Assembly: GCA_900315095.1 (NCBI GenBank)
Contig: OMXS01000010.1
Coordinates: 1-64,000 of the forward strand
Reading direction: 5' to 3'
From: an uncultured Prevotellaceae bacterium
GTDB lineage: Bacteria; Bacteroidota; Bacteroidia; Bacteroidales; Bacteroidaceae
DNA: 64,000 nt
The notes under the pieces are model-generated. The model ran no database searches. It was not told the origin of the DNA and saw only the letters and a program-made list of their open reading frames with translations. Shown piece by piece: positions 6,828-15,262 of this stretch (position 1 is the stretch's first letter; every line of letters begins with the position of its first letter). Made by a program: the position numbers and the translations under genes.

Positions 6828-7991
6828 TCAATTATTTTGCTGTTGATAAATTCTGAGGCCAAATTCTGGGGTGATTGCGATGATGTATTCCATTATCCTC
6901 GACACCTCATGAGCAAAAGGTATGCCTCCCTTTTCCTTTAGGAAGAATACGAACTCAACGGCAAGACCGTTCTGTGTGGCCTCAGCCTGCTTCACGAGGA
7001 TGGTCATATTGGGGTTAACGGCATCGTCCTTGCTCAACCACTCTTCAACATGGCGGCGCAACAAGGTGATATTCACCGCCTTAGGTTCAATGTCCTTATC
7101 TGTTATGAAGCCTTTTTTCGCAAGAGCATCACGCATCTCATCGTCGGCAACAACGATGCTACGGAAGTCGTAATAGATGCGTTTCTCCACTTTTCTGCCG
7201 GCACTTTCCTCCATCCCTTTCCAGTTCTGGAACGAGTCGTTGACAAGAGTCTTCGGCGAGATGGTCATTATCGTGTTGTCGAAGTTGCGCACCTTAACGG
7301 TTGTAAGCGTCATTTCCTCCACGATTCCATCGATACCAGCCTTAGGAACCGTTATCCAGTCGCCCTTTCGCATCATATCGTTGCTGGTAAGCCGAACGCC
7401 TGCTACAAGTCCCGTTATTGTGTCTTGGAACACCAGCATCATAATTGCCGAGGTGGCGCCGAGGCCGGCTATAAGCACCATAGGATTCTTGTTGATTACA
7501 ATGGAGACAACAACAATAACGGCAATGAATATTATCACTATCTTCAGAAGTCCGCAAAAGGTGTAAAGATACTGTTGTGTTGCCGTGCGTTTCTCACCTT
7601 CAAAGAGTTTGAAAGAGTCGATGAAAGTCACTATTGTGATAACGGTCATCACGGTAATGTATATTGCTGTGATGCGTCCTATTATCATTTGCACAATCGG
7701 GAACTGATAGAACACCCAGGGAAGAAGCATCCATACCACTATCGCAGGCACGATGTGACAGGCCGAAGTGAGCACTTTCTCGTTAAAAATGACGCCATCC
7801 CAGGTCGCCTTTGTCCTTCTCGTGGCTTTCAGAATGAGCGGGACTATGATTTTCTTGCATAGGAATCCGGCGGCAGCAGCAAGGAAAACAGCAATGAGAA
7901 CCAATAGAATATGGCGCACAACAGGAACTGCACCGCCTGTAAGGCCGCACACATTAATCAGGTGTTCAACTAAACTTACGATTTTCTCCAT
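6828..7991 (-). CDS. MscS-family mechanosensitive ion channel
   Basis: This 387-residue inner-membrane protein has several N-terminal transmembrane segments. The pore-helix region GLGATSAIMMLVFQDTITGL lies at about residues 178-197, and the beta domain that follows contains RKGDWITV and VEEMTLTTVKVRNFDN. It probably releases osmolytes on hypo-osmotic shock; its size and C-terminal region resemble the YbdG-type subgroup more than small MscS. Its ATG shares one base with the stop of the upstream MGMT-like gene (TAATG), so the two are translationally coupled. Confidence 0.88.
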   Translation of the reverse strand: MEKIVSLVEHLINVCGLTGGAVPVVRHILLVLIAVFLAAAAGFLCKKIIVPLILKATRRTKATWDGVIFNEKVLTSACHIVPAIVVWMLLPWVFYQFPIVQMIIGRITAIYITVMTVITIVTFIDSFKLFEGEKRTATQQYLYTFCGLLKIVIIFIAVIVVVSIVINKNPMVLIAGLGATSAIMMLVFQDTITGLVAGVRLTSNDMMRKGDWITVPKAGIDGIVEEMTLTTVKVRNFDNTIMTISPKTLVNDSFQNWKGMEESAGRKVEKRIYYDFRSIVVADDEMRDALAKKGFITDKDIEPKAVNITLLRRHVEEWLSKDDAVNPNMTILVKQAEATQNGLAVEFVFFLKEKGGIPFAHEVSRIMEYIIAITPEFGLRIYQQQNN

Positions 7992-8305
7992 TATATACTC
8001 TCCGGATGCCAGAGATGACGCTTAATGTCAACACATTTATCATTGCGGAAAGAAACACCCTCCGCACGCAGCAAATCAATCTGCTCTGTCCAGTCAGGAA
8101 CGGTGCGCCCATTAGAACTTACCACTCTATGGCAAGGCAAGTTCAGCTCTGAAGGAGCCTCCTTCAATGCCTTTCCCACCATGCGCTGGTGCTTTCCCCA
8201 ACCCATGAGATCGGCAATAACGCCGTAGGTCATCACCCGTCCTTCCGGGATCTGACTCACGATGTTATACACATCATTATAAAAGGCCTCGAGCATGGGT
8301 TTCAT
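7991..8305 (-). CDS. MGMT-like DNA-binding domain protein (alkylguanine transferase fold)
   Basis: The 104-residue protein is only the C-terminal DNA-binding domain of O6-alkylguanine-DNA alkyltransferase, with a winged-helix region (IPEGRVMTYGVIADLMG) and the active-site motif P57-C58-H-R-V. Atl proteins of similar size usually carry Trp in place of this Cys. Here the Cys is kept, so both alkyl transfer and non-enzymatic lesion flagging are possible. No signal peptide is seen. It has its own TAnnTTTG promoter and overlaps the mscS-like gene by one base. Confidence 0.82.
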   Translation of the reverse strand: MKPMLEAFYNDVYNIVSQIPEGRVMTYGVIADLMGWGKHQRMVGKALKEAPSELNLPCHRVVSSNGRTVPDWTEQIDLLRAEGVSFRNDKCVDIKRHLWHPESI

Positions 8306-8327
8306 ATGATAATCGTCATTAGTGCTG

Positions 8328-8335
8328 CAAAGATA
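8328..8335 (-). promoter_or_regulatory. TAnnTTTG promoter element for the MGMT-like/mscS pair
   Basis: The minus strand reads TATCTTTG followed by CAGCACTAA; the ATG at 8305 is 22 bases downstream. Confidence 0.6.
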
Positions 8336-8367
8336 ATAATTTTGTCAGAAATACACTAATTTTATGA

Positions 8368-8399
8368 CAAAAAAAAACCGAAGAAATAATTTTCTCCGG
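8368..8399 (-). terminator. Intrinsic terminator of the etf-acyl-CoA dehydrogenase operon
   Basis: The minus strand folds as CCGGAGAAA, a short A/T loop, then TTTCTTCGG (8378-8399, with small bulges), followed by a run of nine T. This is the textbook shape for an intrinsic terminator, about 30 bases after the dehydrogenase stop. Confidence 0.8.
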
Positions 8400-8427
8400 A
8401 TTTAGTTATCATGAAATGATGTTCCTC

Positions 8428-10161
8428 TTATGCTTCCTCAACGCCGTTGCAAGCCTTGAAGCTCTCAAGATCTTCCACCTTGAAGTTCTTGATGTAGGCA
8501 GCCTTGCCGCAAACATCTTCCTCTGCCATGCGAACATAGACATTGGCAGACTTTTCGAAGAGTTCTGGCGCACGCGATGCATCATCGATGATGAGCAGGC
8601 TCATAACCAACTCTGCGGTCATGTCATACAGGCGACGAGCAAGGAAGTCCTGTGCATCCTGACTGCCGAGAGCCTTGACATTCGCCATAGCCTCCTCGTA
8701 GACAGGAATGAGGTTCTTAACACGCTCTGCCAAAGCAGCCAGTTTCGCGTCGTTGATGTTCAGTTGTTCTGCCATCTCCTTGATGTTCTGTAGCATTGTT
8801 CCGTTAGTGATGTAACGGATAGCAGCAACCACCTGCAACTGAGTAGTTCCCTCATAGATAGAGAAGATGCGTGCGTCGCGATAGAGACGTTGGCTCTTAT
8901 ACTCCATGATGAAGCCCGAACCGCCGTGAATGCTGATAGCATCGTAAGCGTTCTGGTTGGCATATTCTGAGTTCATTCCCTTTGCAAGAGGAGTGAAAGC
9001 ATCAGCAAGACGCTGGTACTTCTTCATCTCCTGACGCTCCTCAGGTGTGAGCGAGCGGTCGCGAGCAATGTCCTCGAGTGCTTTGTAAATGTCAACGTAA
9101 CGTGCTGTCATGTAAAGCAGCGAGCGACCAGCATCAAGTTTTGCCTTCATACGGCTGAGCATGTCATATACAGCAGGGAAGTTGATAATCTTCTCGCCAA
9201 ACTGTGCGCGGTCCTTTGCATAAGCAAGACCTTCGTTGTAAGCCTCCTGCTCAACGCCAACCGACTGTGCTGCGATGCCCAGACGCGCACCATTCATAAG
9301 TGCCATAACGTATTTGATAAGGCCAAGGCGGGTGTTTCCGCAAAGCTCTGCCTTAGCGTTCTTATATGTAAGCTCGCATGTAGGGCTGCCGTGAATACCA
9401 AGTTTGTGCTCAATGTGACGTACATCAACACCGCCGTCACGCTTGTCATAGATGAACATTGACAAACCACGTCCGTCGTGTGTGCCCTCTTCAGAGCGTG
9501 CCAGCACGAGGTGAATGTCTGAGTCACCATTGGTGATGAAACGCTTCACACCATTCAGACGCCAGCATTGGTTCTCCTCGTCGTAGGTTGCCTTAAGCAT
9601 AACGCGCTGGAGGTCAGAACCTGCATCCGGCTCGGTAAGGTCCATTGACATTGTCTCGCCTGCGCAGATGCGCGGGATGTATTTAGCACGCTGCTCCTCG
9701 CTACCGAACTCATAGAGAGTGTCGATACATGACTGAAGGCTCCACACGTTTTGGAAACCTGCGTCGGCAGCAGAGATAATCTCGCTAAGCATCGAGAAGG
9801 TGGTGTTAGGAATGTTGAGACCGCCGTACTTGCGTGGCATAGAGATGCCCCAAAGACCTGCCTTGCGGGTAACATCGAGGTTCTCGTAGGTCTTTGAAGC
9901 GTATATCATACGCTTGTTCTCAAGGTGTGGACCTTCAAGGTCAACATCCTCAGAGTTTGGTTCAATAACATTGGCTGCAATGTCGCCAGTGATATCAAGA
10001 ATCTGCTTGTAGTTCTCGATAGCGTCCTCATAGTCAACAGGAGCATCATCGAACTGCTTTGCGTCAGCATATCCTTTTTCCTTGAGTTCCACCACTCTCT
10101 TCATGAGTGGGTGTGACAGATGGAACTCTAATTCTGGATGGTCACTATAATAATTTGCCAT
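8428..10161 (-). CDS. Acyl-CoA dehydrogenase (long form, ETF-linked)
   Basis: This FAD enzyme oxidises acyl-CoA to 2-enoyl-CoA and passes electrons to ETF. The 577 residues are longer than the usual 380: an N-terminal helical region, the central substrate/FAD blocks (MDLTEPDAGSDLQ, RFITNGD), the C-terminal helical domain with IYEGTTQLQ (catalytic-base region, about residue 433), then an added C-terminal helical domain of about 130 residues. It is last in the operon etfB-etfA-small membrane protein-this gene. The reverse direction, a butyryl-CoA type reductase bifurcating with ETF, is possible in an anaerobe; sequence alone does not decide. Confidence 0.88.
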   Translation of the reverse strand: MANYYSDHPELEFHLSHPLMKRVVELKEKGYADAKQFDDAPVDYEDAIENYKQILDITGDIAANVIEPNSEDVDLEGPHLENKRMIYASKTYENLDVTRKAGLWGISMPRKYGGLNIPNTTFSMLSEIISAADAGFQNVWSLQSCIDTLYEFGSEEQRAKYIPRICAGETMSMDLTEPDAGSDLQRVMLKATYDEENQCWRLNGVKRFITNGDSDIHLVLARSEEGTHDGRGLSMFIYDKRDGGVDVRHIEHKLGIHGSPTCELTYKNAKAELCGNTRLGLIKYVMALMNGARLGIAAQSVGVEQEAYNEGLAYAKDRAQFGEKIINFPAVYDMLSRMKAKLDAGRSLLYMTARYVDIYKALEDIARDRSLTPEERQEMKKYQRLADAFTPLAKGMNSEYANQNAYDAISIHGGSGFIMEYKSQRLYRDARIFSIYEGTTQLQVVAAIRYITNGTMLQNIKEMAEQLNINDAKLAALAERVKNLIPVYEEAMANVKALGSQDAQDFLARRLYDMTAELVMSLLIIDDASRAPELFEKSANVYVRMAEEDVCGKAAYIKNFKVEDLESFKACNGVEEA

Positions 10162-10163
10162 AA

Positions 10164-10355
10164 TTATTCTTTATCTTTGTTTTTTGTAAAACCATGACCG
10201 AAGACCCAATTTAAAATAGTCGAACCAATTATTACAAGGCCAGCATAAACTATAATATTTAGTATGTTGTTGTTGAAGCCCCCAAGGAATCCCCATGCGA
10301 ATGTGGCTCCAATCCATGCAATAACGGCTAAGATCTTCAAAGTCTTGGTGCTCAT
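10164..10355 (-). CDS. Small two-helix membrane protein in the etf operon
   Basis: The 63-residue protein has two predicted membrane helices (ILAVIAWIGATFAWGFLGG and NIIVYAGLVIIGSTILNWVF) joined by an Asn-rich turn, and a charged C-terminus ending NKDKE. It sits one base after etfA and two bases before the acyl-CoA dehydrogenase, so it is surely co-expressed with them. I do not recognise the family. Its position suggests it could tether the ETF or dehydrogenase to the membrane or link them to a quinone pathway; this is inference from context only. Confidence 0.7.
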   Translation of the reverse strand: MSTKTLKILAVIAWIGATFAWGFLGGFNNNILNIIVYAGLVIIGSTILNWVFGHGFTKNKDKE

Positions 10356-10356
10356 A

Positions 10357-11382
10357 TTACTTTGAGTTCTGCTTATAGTACTTTATCAACTTCGGAACCA
10401 CTTCCTCAACAGTACCAACGATTACATAGTCGGCAATCTTGTTTATTGGAGCATCTGGGTCGCTGTTCACGCTGATGATAATACCAGAATCCTGCATACC
10501 CGCGATATGCTGAATCTGACCTGAGATACCACAAGCGATGTAAACCTTCGGATGAACGGTAACACCTGTCTGGCCAATCTGACGGTCATGGTCGCAGAAA
10601 CCTGCGTCAACGGCTGCACGGCTGGCACCTACCTCACCATGAAGTTCCTTTGCCAACTGGAACAGCATGTCGAATCCTTCCTTAGAACCCATGCCATAGC
10701 CACCAGCGACTACGATAGGAGCACCCTTAAGGTTGTGCTTTGCTGCCTCAACATGACGGTCGAGCACCTTCACAACGCCTGCAACCGACATGTCAACATA
10801 CTTAGAAACCTCTGGATAAACCACCTCTTTCTTGCACTCGCCGTCATAAAGAGCCTTCTGCATCACACCCGAGCGAACAGTCGCCATCTGTGGACGGTGC
10901 TCAGGGTTAACGATGGTTGCAACGATGTTTCCACCGAAAGCAGGACGAATTTGATAAAGAAGGTTCTCGTAGGTCTTGCCTGCCTTCTTGTCCTCGAAGT
11001 CACCAATCTCAAGCTCGGTGCAGTCAGCGGTAAGTCCACTAGTAAGTGATGAAGAAACGCGAGGACCGAGGTCACGACCAATTACGGTAGCACCCATGAG
11101 ACATATCTGCGGTTGCTCCTCCTTGAAGAGATTCACCATGATGTCTGTGTGAGGTGCAGAGGTATATGGGAAGAGACCTTCGCCATCGAAAACGAAGAGT
11201 TTGTCTACGCCGTAAGGCAATATCTGGTCTTCCACCTTATTCTTGATTCCCGTGCCGATAACAACGGCATGGAGCTCAACATTCAACTGATTTGCGAGTT
11301 TGCGACCCTTGGTCAGCAACTCCTGAGACACTTCTTGTACCTGAGTACCTTCTATCTCACAATATACAAATACATTATTCAT
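10357..11382 (-). CDS. etfA: Electron transfer flavoprotein alpha subunit
   Basis: The 341-residue alpha subunit binds FAD and pairs with EtfB. The C-terminal FAD signature is clear: GGYGMGSKEGFDMLFQLA, then VGASRAAVDAGF, IACGISGQIQHIAGMQ and ISVNSDPDAPINKIADYVI. Length is in the normal range. It shuttles electrons between the acyl-CoA dehydrogenase encoded downstream and a membrane or soluble partner. It lies 78 bases downstream of etfB; that gap contains short inverted sequences (GGGCATGCCC) but no strong terminator. Confidence 0.95.
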   Translation of the reverse strand: MNNVFVYCEIEGTQVQEVSQELLTKGRKLANQLNVELHAVVIGTGIKNKVEDQILPYGVDKLFVFDGEGLFPYTSAPHTDIMVNLFKEEQPQICLMGATVIGRDLGPRVSSSLTSGLTADCTELEIGDFEDKKAGKTYENLLYQIRPAFGGNIVATIVNPEHRPQMATVRSGVMQKALYDGECKKEVVYPEVSKYVDMSVAGVVKVLDRHVEAAKHNLKGAPIVVAGGYGMGSKEGFDMLFQLAKELHGEVGASRAAVDAGFCDHDRQIGQTGVTVHPKVYIACGISGQIQHIAGMQDSGIIISVNSDPDAPINKIADYVIVGTVEEVVPKLIKYYKQNSK

Positions 11383-11460
11383 ATTGTCAGTATTGAGTTT
11401 TGAGTTATTCGGTTTATAAGACGGGGCATGCCCACGGCCTTAAACCAACTGACTCATAAA

Positions 11461-12333
11461 CTAGCCTATTATCTTTTCTTCCAACAATTCTTTGATCATA
11501 CCCTCAACATCAGCGTCAGAAGCCGTCAAAGTTTTCGACTCCTTTGCTTGGAACACAATGTTCTTCACTGCCTTTACCTTTGTCGGAGAACCTGCCAAAC
11601 CACATTGGTTTGCATCGCCGTCAACATCGGCAACACTCCATTGGTTGAGAGTGAGATAAGGACGTTCCTCGTATAGATAATCGTATGCTGTGCCTTCCTG
11701 TGGACGCTCCATAGGACATGTGGCACGCTTGAACTTCATCACTAGCTTAGCATTAGCAGGACGACATGGAGCAGCGCTGCCGTTAACGGTGATGACAACT
11801 GGCAGAGGAGCCTCAACGGTCTCCACACCACCATCGATGTGACGGCGGATTGTAGCTTTTCCGTCTTCAATCTTAAGGATTTCCTCTGCGTAAGTCACCT
11901 GGTTGAGACCAAGCTTCTGAGCTACCTGAGGACCCACCTGTGCTGTATCGCCATCGATAGCCTGACGACCGCCAAGCACGATGTCCACATCACCAATCTT
12001 CTTTATTGCCGTAGCAAGTGCGTAACTGGTAGCCAAAGTGTCGGCACCGGCAAAAAGACGGTCGGTAAGAAGCCATCCGGTATCGGCTCCACGATAAAGA
12101 CCCTGGCGGATTATCTCGCCAGCACGTGGAGGACCCATGGTAAGAATTCCTACCGTTGAGCCAGGATTCTGCTCCTTCAAACGGAGCGCCTGTTCCAAAG
12201 CATTCAAATCTTCAGGATTGAAGATTGCCGGCAGAGCGGCGCGATTGACAGTGCCTTCGGCAGTCATAGCGTCCTTGCCGACATTACGTGTGTCGGGAAC
12301 TTGCTTAGCAAGTACAACGATTTTCAATTTCAT
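11461..12333 (-). CDS. etfB: Electron transfer flavoprotein beta subunit
   Basis: The 290-residue beta subunit opens with LKIVVLAKQVPDTR and carries LTGRQAIDGDTAQVGPQVA-type nucleotide-binding and domain-contact blocks (here VLGGRQAIDGDTAQVGPQVA). It is longer than the usual 255 or so residues because of a C-terminal extension with a charged tail. It is first in the etfB-etfA-membrane protein-dehydrogenase operon and has a TAnnTTTG promoter with a cluster of TGTGCA half-sites just upstream. Confidence 0.95.
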   Translation of the reverse strand: MKLKIVVLAKQVPDTRNVGKDAMTAEGTVNRAALPAIFNPEDLNALEQALRLKEQNPGSTVGILTMGPPRAGEIIRQGLYRGADTGWLLTDRLFAGADTLATSYALATAIKKIGDVDIVLGGRQAIDGDTAQVGPQVAQKLGLNQVTYAEEILKIEDGKATIRRHIDGGVETVEAPLPVVITVNGSAAPCRPANAKLVMKFKRATCPMERPQEGTAYDYLYEERPYLTLNQWSVADVDGDANQCGLAGSPTKVKAVKNIVFQAKESKTLTASDADVEGMIKELLEEKIIG

Positions 12334-12374
12334 AAATGATATACAATAAACAATTAGATATTCTTTCGAGGGTG

Positions 12375-12382
12375 CAAAGGTA
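12375..12382 (-). promoter_or_regulatory. TAnnTTTG promoter element of the etf operon
   Basis: The minus strand reads TACCTTTG followed by CACCC; the etfB ATG at 12333 is 41 bases downstream. Confidence 0.6.
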
Positions 12383-12422
12383 CACTTTTTTTATCGTGTC
12401 ACAAAGAAAAAGTATTTAAAAA

Positions 12423-12467
12423 TGCACATTTATTACCAAAATGTGCACAAAACATACTTTTTGTGCA
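12423..12467. promoter_or_regulatory. Overlapping TGCACA/TGTGCA dyads upstream of the etf promoter
   Basis: TGCACATTT (12423-12431) pairs with AAATGTGCA (12439-12447). The same TGCA then begins a second dyad, TGCACAAAA (12444-12452) with TTTTTGTGCA (12458-12467). The three evenly placed half-sites lie 40-85 bp upstream of the etf -7 element, in operator or activator position. They could also serve the divergent DUF4827 gene. Confidence 0.45.
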
Positions 12468-12598
12468 ACTTATTTGCTTGCTATCAAATCCTTTTCGCAT
12501 TGTCGGGCAACATGCACGCAACCTACTAGAAATATCTTAAATAGATATAACACGAATCAAAAGTGCGAAAAAAATTAGAGTTTTTCATACTATTTTTG

Positions 12599-12606
12599 TA
12601 ATTTTG
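12599..12606 (+). promoter_or_regulatory. TAnnTTTG promoter element for the DUF4827 lipoprotein
   Basis: TAATTTTG followed by CGGCGG; the chosen ATG is at 12675, giving a leader of about 65 bases. Confidence 0.5.
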
Positions 12607-12674
12607 CGGCGGTTTAGCAATGAGGCGTGAGAATCTCGTTGCATTGCATGCATGAATTAATTTCTTATTTATAT

Positions 12675-13316
12675 ATGAAGAAAACGTTATTTGCCCTGAT
12701 GTCTGTTATTGTGATGTTGCTCTCTACAAGTTGCAACCACGTGGAAACGTATGCTGAACAGATTAAGAAAGAGAACAACGCCATCAACAAATTCATTAAA
12801 GATAAGGGCATAAAGGTTATCAGTGAGACAGAGTTTGCACAGAAGGACTCCACCACCGACGTGTCACAGAACGAGTATGTTCTGATAAAATCCTCGGGCG
12901 TATACATGCAGATTGTGCGCAAGGGATGTGGAGAGAAGATAAAGAACGGAGAGACCGTAACGGTAATTTGCCGCTTCACGGAGACAAATATCATGCAGGA
13001 CAAAGAGGTGCTGGACAATGCTCATAGTTATTATTACGCCACATTGCCAGACAAAATGTCTGTAAAGAACACCAGCGGAACATTCTCTGCATCGTTCGAC
13101 CCTATGAGCAGCTTGATGTACGAGACATATAGAAGTGCTTCGGTTCCTGCCGGTTGGCTTACACCTATGACCTTTATTAAAATAGGTAGACCAGAGAAAG
13201 CGGAAGACGAGATAGCAAAAGTCAATCTCATCGTGCCGCACACTCAAGGACAGAGTTACGCTTCGTCAGAAGTAATCCCGTTCTTCTATACAATAACATA
13301 CGAAAGGGGAATTTAA
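12675..13316 (+). CDS. DUF4827-family lipoprotein (FKBP-like)
   Basis: The 213-residue product begins with a lipoprotein signal (LLSTS-C20), so it should be anchored to a membrane facing the periplasm. The body has an FKBP-like layout: VLIKSSGVYMQIVRKGCGEK, then GETVTVICRFTE, a middle loop and a C-terminal VNLIVPHTQGQ...IPFFYTITYE strand. This matches the Bacteroidales DUF4827 group, which looks like a peptidyl-prolyl isomerase fold without proven activity. I start it at the ATG at 12675, in front of the signal peptide. The next gene downstream is the four-helix-bundle cassette. Confidence 0.75.
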   Translation: MKKTLFALMSVIVMLLSTSCNHVETYAEQIKKENNAINKFIKDKGIKVISETEFAQKDSTTDVSQNEYVLIKSSGVYMQIVRKGCGEKIKNGETVTVICRFTETNIMQDKEVLDNAHSYYYATLPDKMSVKNTSGTFSASFDPMSSLMYETYRSASVPAGWLTPMTFIKIGRPEKAEDEIAKVNLIVPHTQGQSYASSEVIPFFYTITYERGI

Positions 13317-13333
13317 TTTTAAAGAAGATAGAG

Positions 13334-13366
13334 GGAGGTAGAGGAAGATAGAAGAAGATAGAAGAC
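13334..13366 (+). repeat. Left 33-bp inverted repeat of the four-helix-bundle cassette
   Basis: A purine-only-plus-T repeat built from GAAGATAGAAGA units. Its partner at 13752-13784 is inverted and matches at 28 of 33 positions by eye. It ends nine bases before the ATG of the enclosed ORF. Confidence 0.75.
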
Positions 13367-13375
13367 AAATGCTTT

Positions 13376-13750
13376 ATGACTCGGAACTTTGAAGACATTA
13401 TTGCATGGAAGAACGCTCACTCTCTGGTTATACTTGTATATAGAATCACCAAGACATTCCCAGATTATGAAAGGTTCGGACTATGCTCTCAGTTCCAACG
13501 AGCAGCAGTTTCCATTCCCGCCAATATTGCAGAAGGATACAAGAAACTGAGCAAAGCAGACAAACTTCGATTCTTCAACATCTCACAAGGCAGCATTGAA
13601 GAGTGCAGATATTATTGTATTTTGTCAAGGGACTTGGGGTTCATAAACGAACAAGTTTATACGCAACTTCTGCAAAAAATATTGGACACAAGTTACATGC
13701 TAAACTCGTATATTAAAGGAGTAATTGAGAACAAGGGACTCAAAGACTGA
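13376..13750 (+). CDS. Four-helix-bundle protein of the S23/IVP family
   Basis: The 124-residue protein carries the family hallmarks FEDIIAWKNAH, then FGLCSQFQRAAVSIPANIAEG (residues about 34-54) and FFNISQGSIEECRYY. The family includes proteins encoded in 23S rRNA intervening sequences and is related to the Avd protein of diversity-generating retroelements; members form pentamers of four-helix bundles and bind nucleic acid. No reverse transcriptase or variable repeat is near. The gene fills a compact cassette between 33-bp inverted repeats, with only nine bases before the ATG and one base after the stop. Function here is unknown. Confidence 0.88.
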   Translation: MTRNFEDIIAWKNAHSLVILVYRITKTFPDYERFGLCSQFQRAAVSIPANIAEGYKKLSKADKLRFFNISQGSIEECRYYCILSRDLGFINEQVYTQLLQKILDTSYMLNSYIKGVIENKGLKD

Positions 13751-13751
13751 C

Positions 13752-13784
13752 GTCTTCTATCTCCTTTTATCTTCTTTTATCTCC
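13752..13784 (-). repeat. Right 33-bp inverted repeat of the four-helix-bundle cassette
   Basis: The inverted partner of 13334-13366, starting one base after the TGA. A transcript of the whole unit would close into a purine/pyrimidine stem with the ORF in the loop. Read on the minus strand, 31 of 33 bases also match the solo copy at 35028-35060. Confidence 0.75.
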
Positions 13785-13821
13785 ATATAACTACGTTAAA
13801 AACATAATTTAAGATATAACA

Positions 13822-15222
13822 ATGACTCTTATCAAATCAATTTCAGGCATTCGCGGCACTATCGGAGGACCAACGGGCGATACACTCAATCCTCTGGACA
13901 TTGTGAAGTTTGTCACCGCTTATGCCACATTCATCAAGAAAAACCGTCCACAAGGTTCAGGCAAGATTGTTGTGGGCAGGGATGCGCGCATCTCTGGCGA
14001 GATGGTGAAGAACGTTGTATGCGGAACTCTGATGGGATACGGCTACGACGTGGTGAACATCGGGCTCGCTACGACACCTACAACCGAACTTGCTGTGCGC
14101 ATGTCGGGCGCTGACGGCGGTATCATCATTACCGCGAGCCATAACCCAAGACAATGGAACGCACTAAAACTGCTTAACAACGAGGGCGAGTTCCTTAACA
14201 AAGAGGAGGGCAACGAGGTGCTCCGACTGGCTGAAGAGGAGAAGTTCGAGTATGCAGATGTTGACCATCTGGGCAAGTATGTAAAGGACAATTCCTTTGA
14301 CGAGAAACATATCAACGCTGTGGTTCAGTTGCCACTCGTCGACAAGGAGGCAATACGCAATGCCCGCTTCAATGTTTGTGTGGATTCCATCAACTCTGTT
14401 GGCGGCATCATTCTGCCTAAACTCCTCGAGAAACTTCGCGTTTCATTCAAGTTCCTCAACAACGAACCGAACGGCGACTTCGCACATAACCCAGAGCCAC
14501 TTGAGAAGAACCTCACTGGCATAATGGACGAGATGAAGCGCAAGCACTATGACCTTGGTATCGTGGTTGACCCCGATGTTGACCGTCTGGCATTCATCAG
14601 CGAGAACGGAGAGATGTTCGGCGAGGAATATACACTTGTTTCTGTTGCCGACTATGTTCTATCACGCATGGAGGAAGACGGCAAGAAGGGACTTACAACG
14701 GTGAGCAACCTCAGCAGCACACGCGCCCTTCGCGATGTAACAGAGGCTCACGGAGGCAAGTATTTTGCCGCTGCCGTTGGCGAAGTGAATGTCACCACGA
14801 AGATGAAAGAGGTGGGTGCTGTTATTGGCGGCGAAGGAAACGGCGGAGTAATTTATCCTGAAAGCCACTATGGACGTGATGCTTTGGTGGGTATCGCCTT
14901 GTTCCTCAGCGCTCTGGCACGCAAGGAGATGAAGGTTTCTCAGTTCCGCGAGACATTCCCTCCATACTTCATAGCGAAGAACCGCATCGACTTGACACCG
15001 GAAACAGACGTTGACAAGATTCTGGAAAAGGTAAAGGAGATGTACAGCAACGAGCAAGTGAACGACATCGACGGCGTGAAAATAGACTTCGCCGACTCGT
15101 GGGTGCACCTCCGCAAGAGCAATACCGAGCCAATAATCCGCGTCTATAGCGAGGCCTCAACAATGGAACAGGCCGACGCTTTGGGCAAGAAGATTATGCA
15201 GGTAGTATATGACATGCAGTAA
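13822..15222 (+). CDS. glmM: Phosphoglucosamine mutase (alpha-D-phosphohexomutase family)
   Basis: This 466-residue enzyme interconverts glucosamine-6-phosphate and glucosamine-1-phosphate on the way to UDP-GlcNAc. The phosphoserine loop is ITAS106HNP, the Mg-binding loop is DPDVDR (about 250), the sugar-recognition loop is GGEGNGG, and the phosphate-binding loop is RKSNTEP (about 431). The family also contains phosphomannomutase/phosphoglucomutase, so substrate is inferred from overall similarity. It is cytoplasmic, has no close operon partner, and ends in a strong bidirectional terminator. Confidence 0.85.
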   Translation: MTLIKSISGIRGTIGGPTGDTLNPLDIVKFVTAYATFIKKNRPQGSGKIVVGRDARISGEMVKNVVCGTLMGYGYDVVNIGLATTPTTELAVRMSGADGGIIITASHNPRQWNALKLLNNEGEFLNKEEGNEVLRLAEEEKFEYADVDHLGKYVKDNSFDEKHINAVVQLPLVDKEAIRNARFNVCVDSINSVGGIILPKLLEKLRVSFKFLNNEPNGDFAHNPEPLEKNLTGIMDEMKRKHYDLGIVVDPDVDRLAFISENGEMFGEEYTLVSVADYVLSRMEEDGKKGLTTVSNLSSTRALRDVTEAHGGKYFAAAVGEVNVTTKMKEVGAVIGGEGNGGVIYPESHYGRDALVGIALFLSALARKEMKVSQFRETFPPYFIAKNRIDLTPETDVDKILEKVKEMYSNEQVNDIDGVKIDFADSWVHLRKSNTEPIIRVYSEASTMEQADALGKKIMQVVYDMQ

Positions 15223-15262
15223 AGTGTCTGCCTTTATTTGCCAAAGGTATATCATTCAATAA

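Noticed and set aside
7050-7862. 270-codon open frame on the plus strand opposite the mscS-like gene
   Set aside because: His/Arg/Tyr-rich composition with no family pattern, and fully antisense to a clear MscS protein.
12627-12674. Upstream in-frame start for the DUF4827 lipoprotein
   Set aside because: A start there would put 16 residues before the signal peptide; the ATG at 12675 gives a normal lipoprotein signal.
13376-13750. Four-helix-bundle gene considered as part of a diversity-generating retroelement
   Set aside because: No reverse transcriptase, template repeat or variable-repeat target gene is present in the window.
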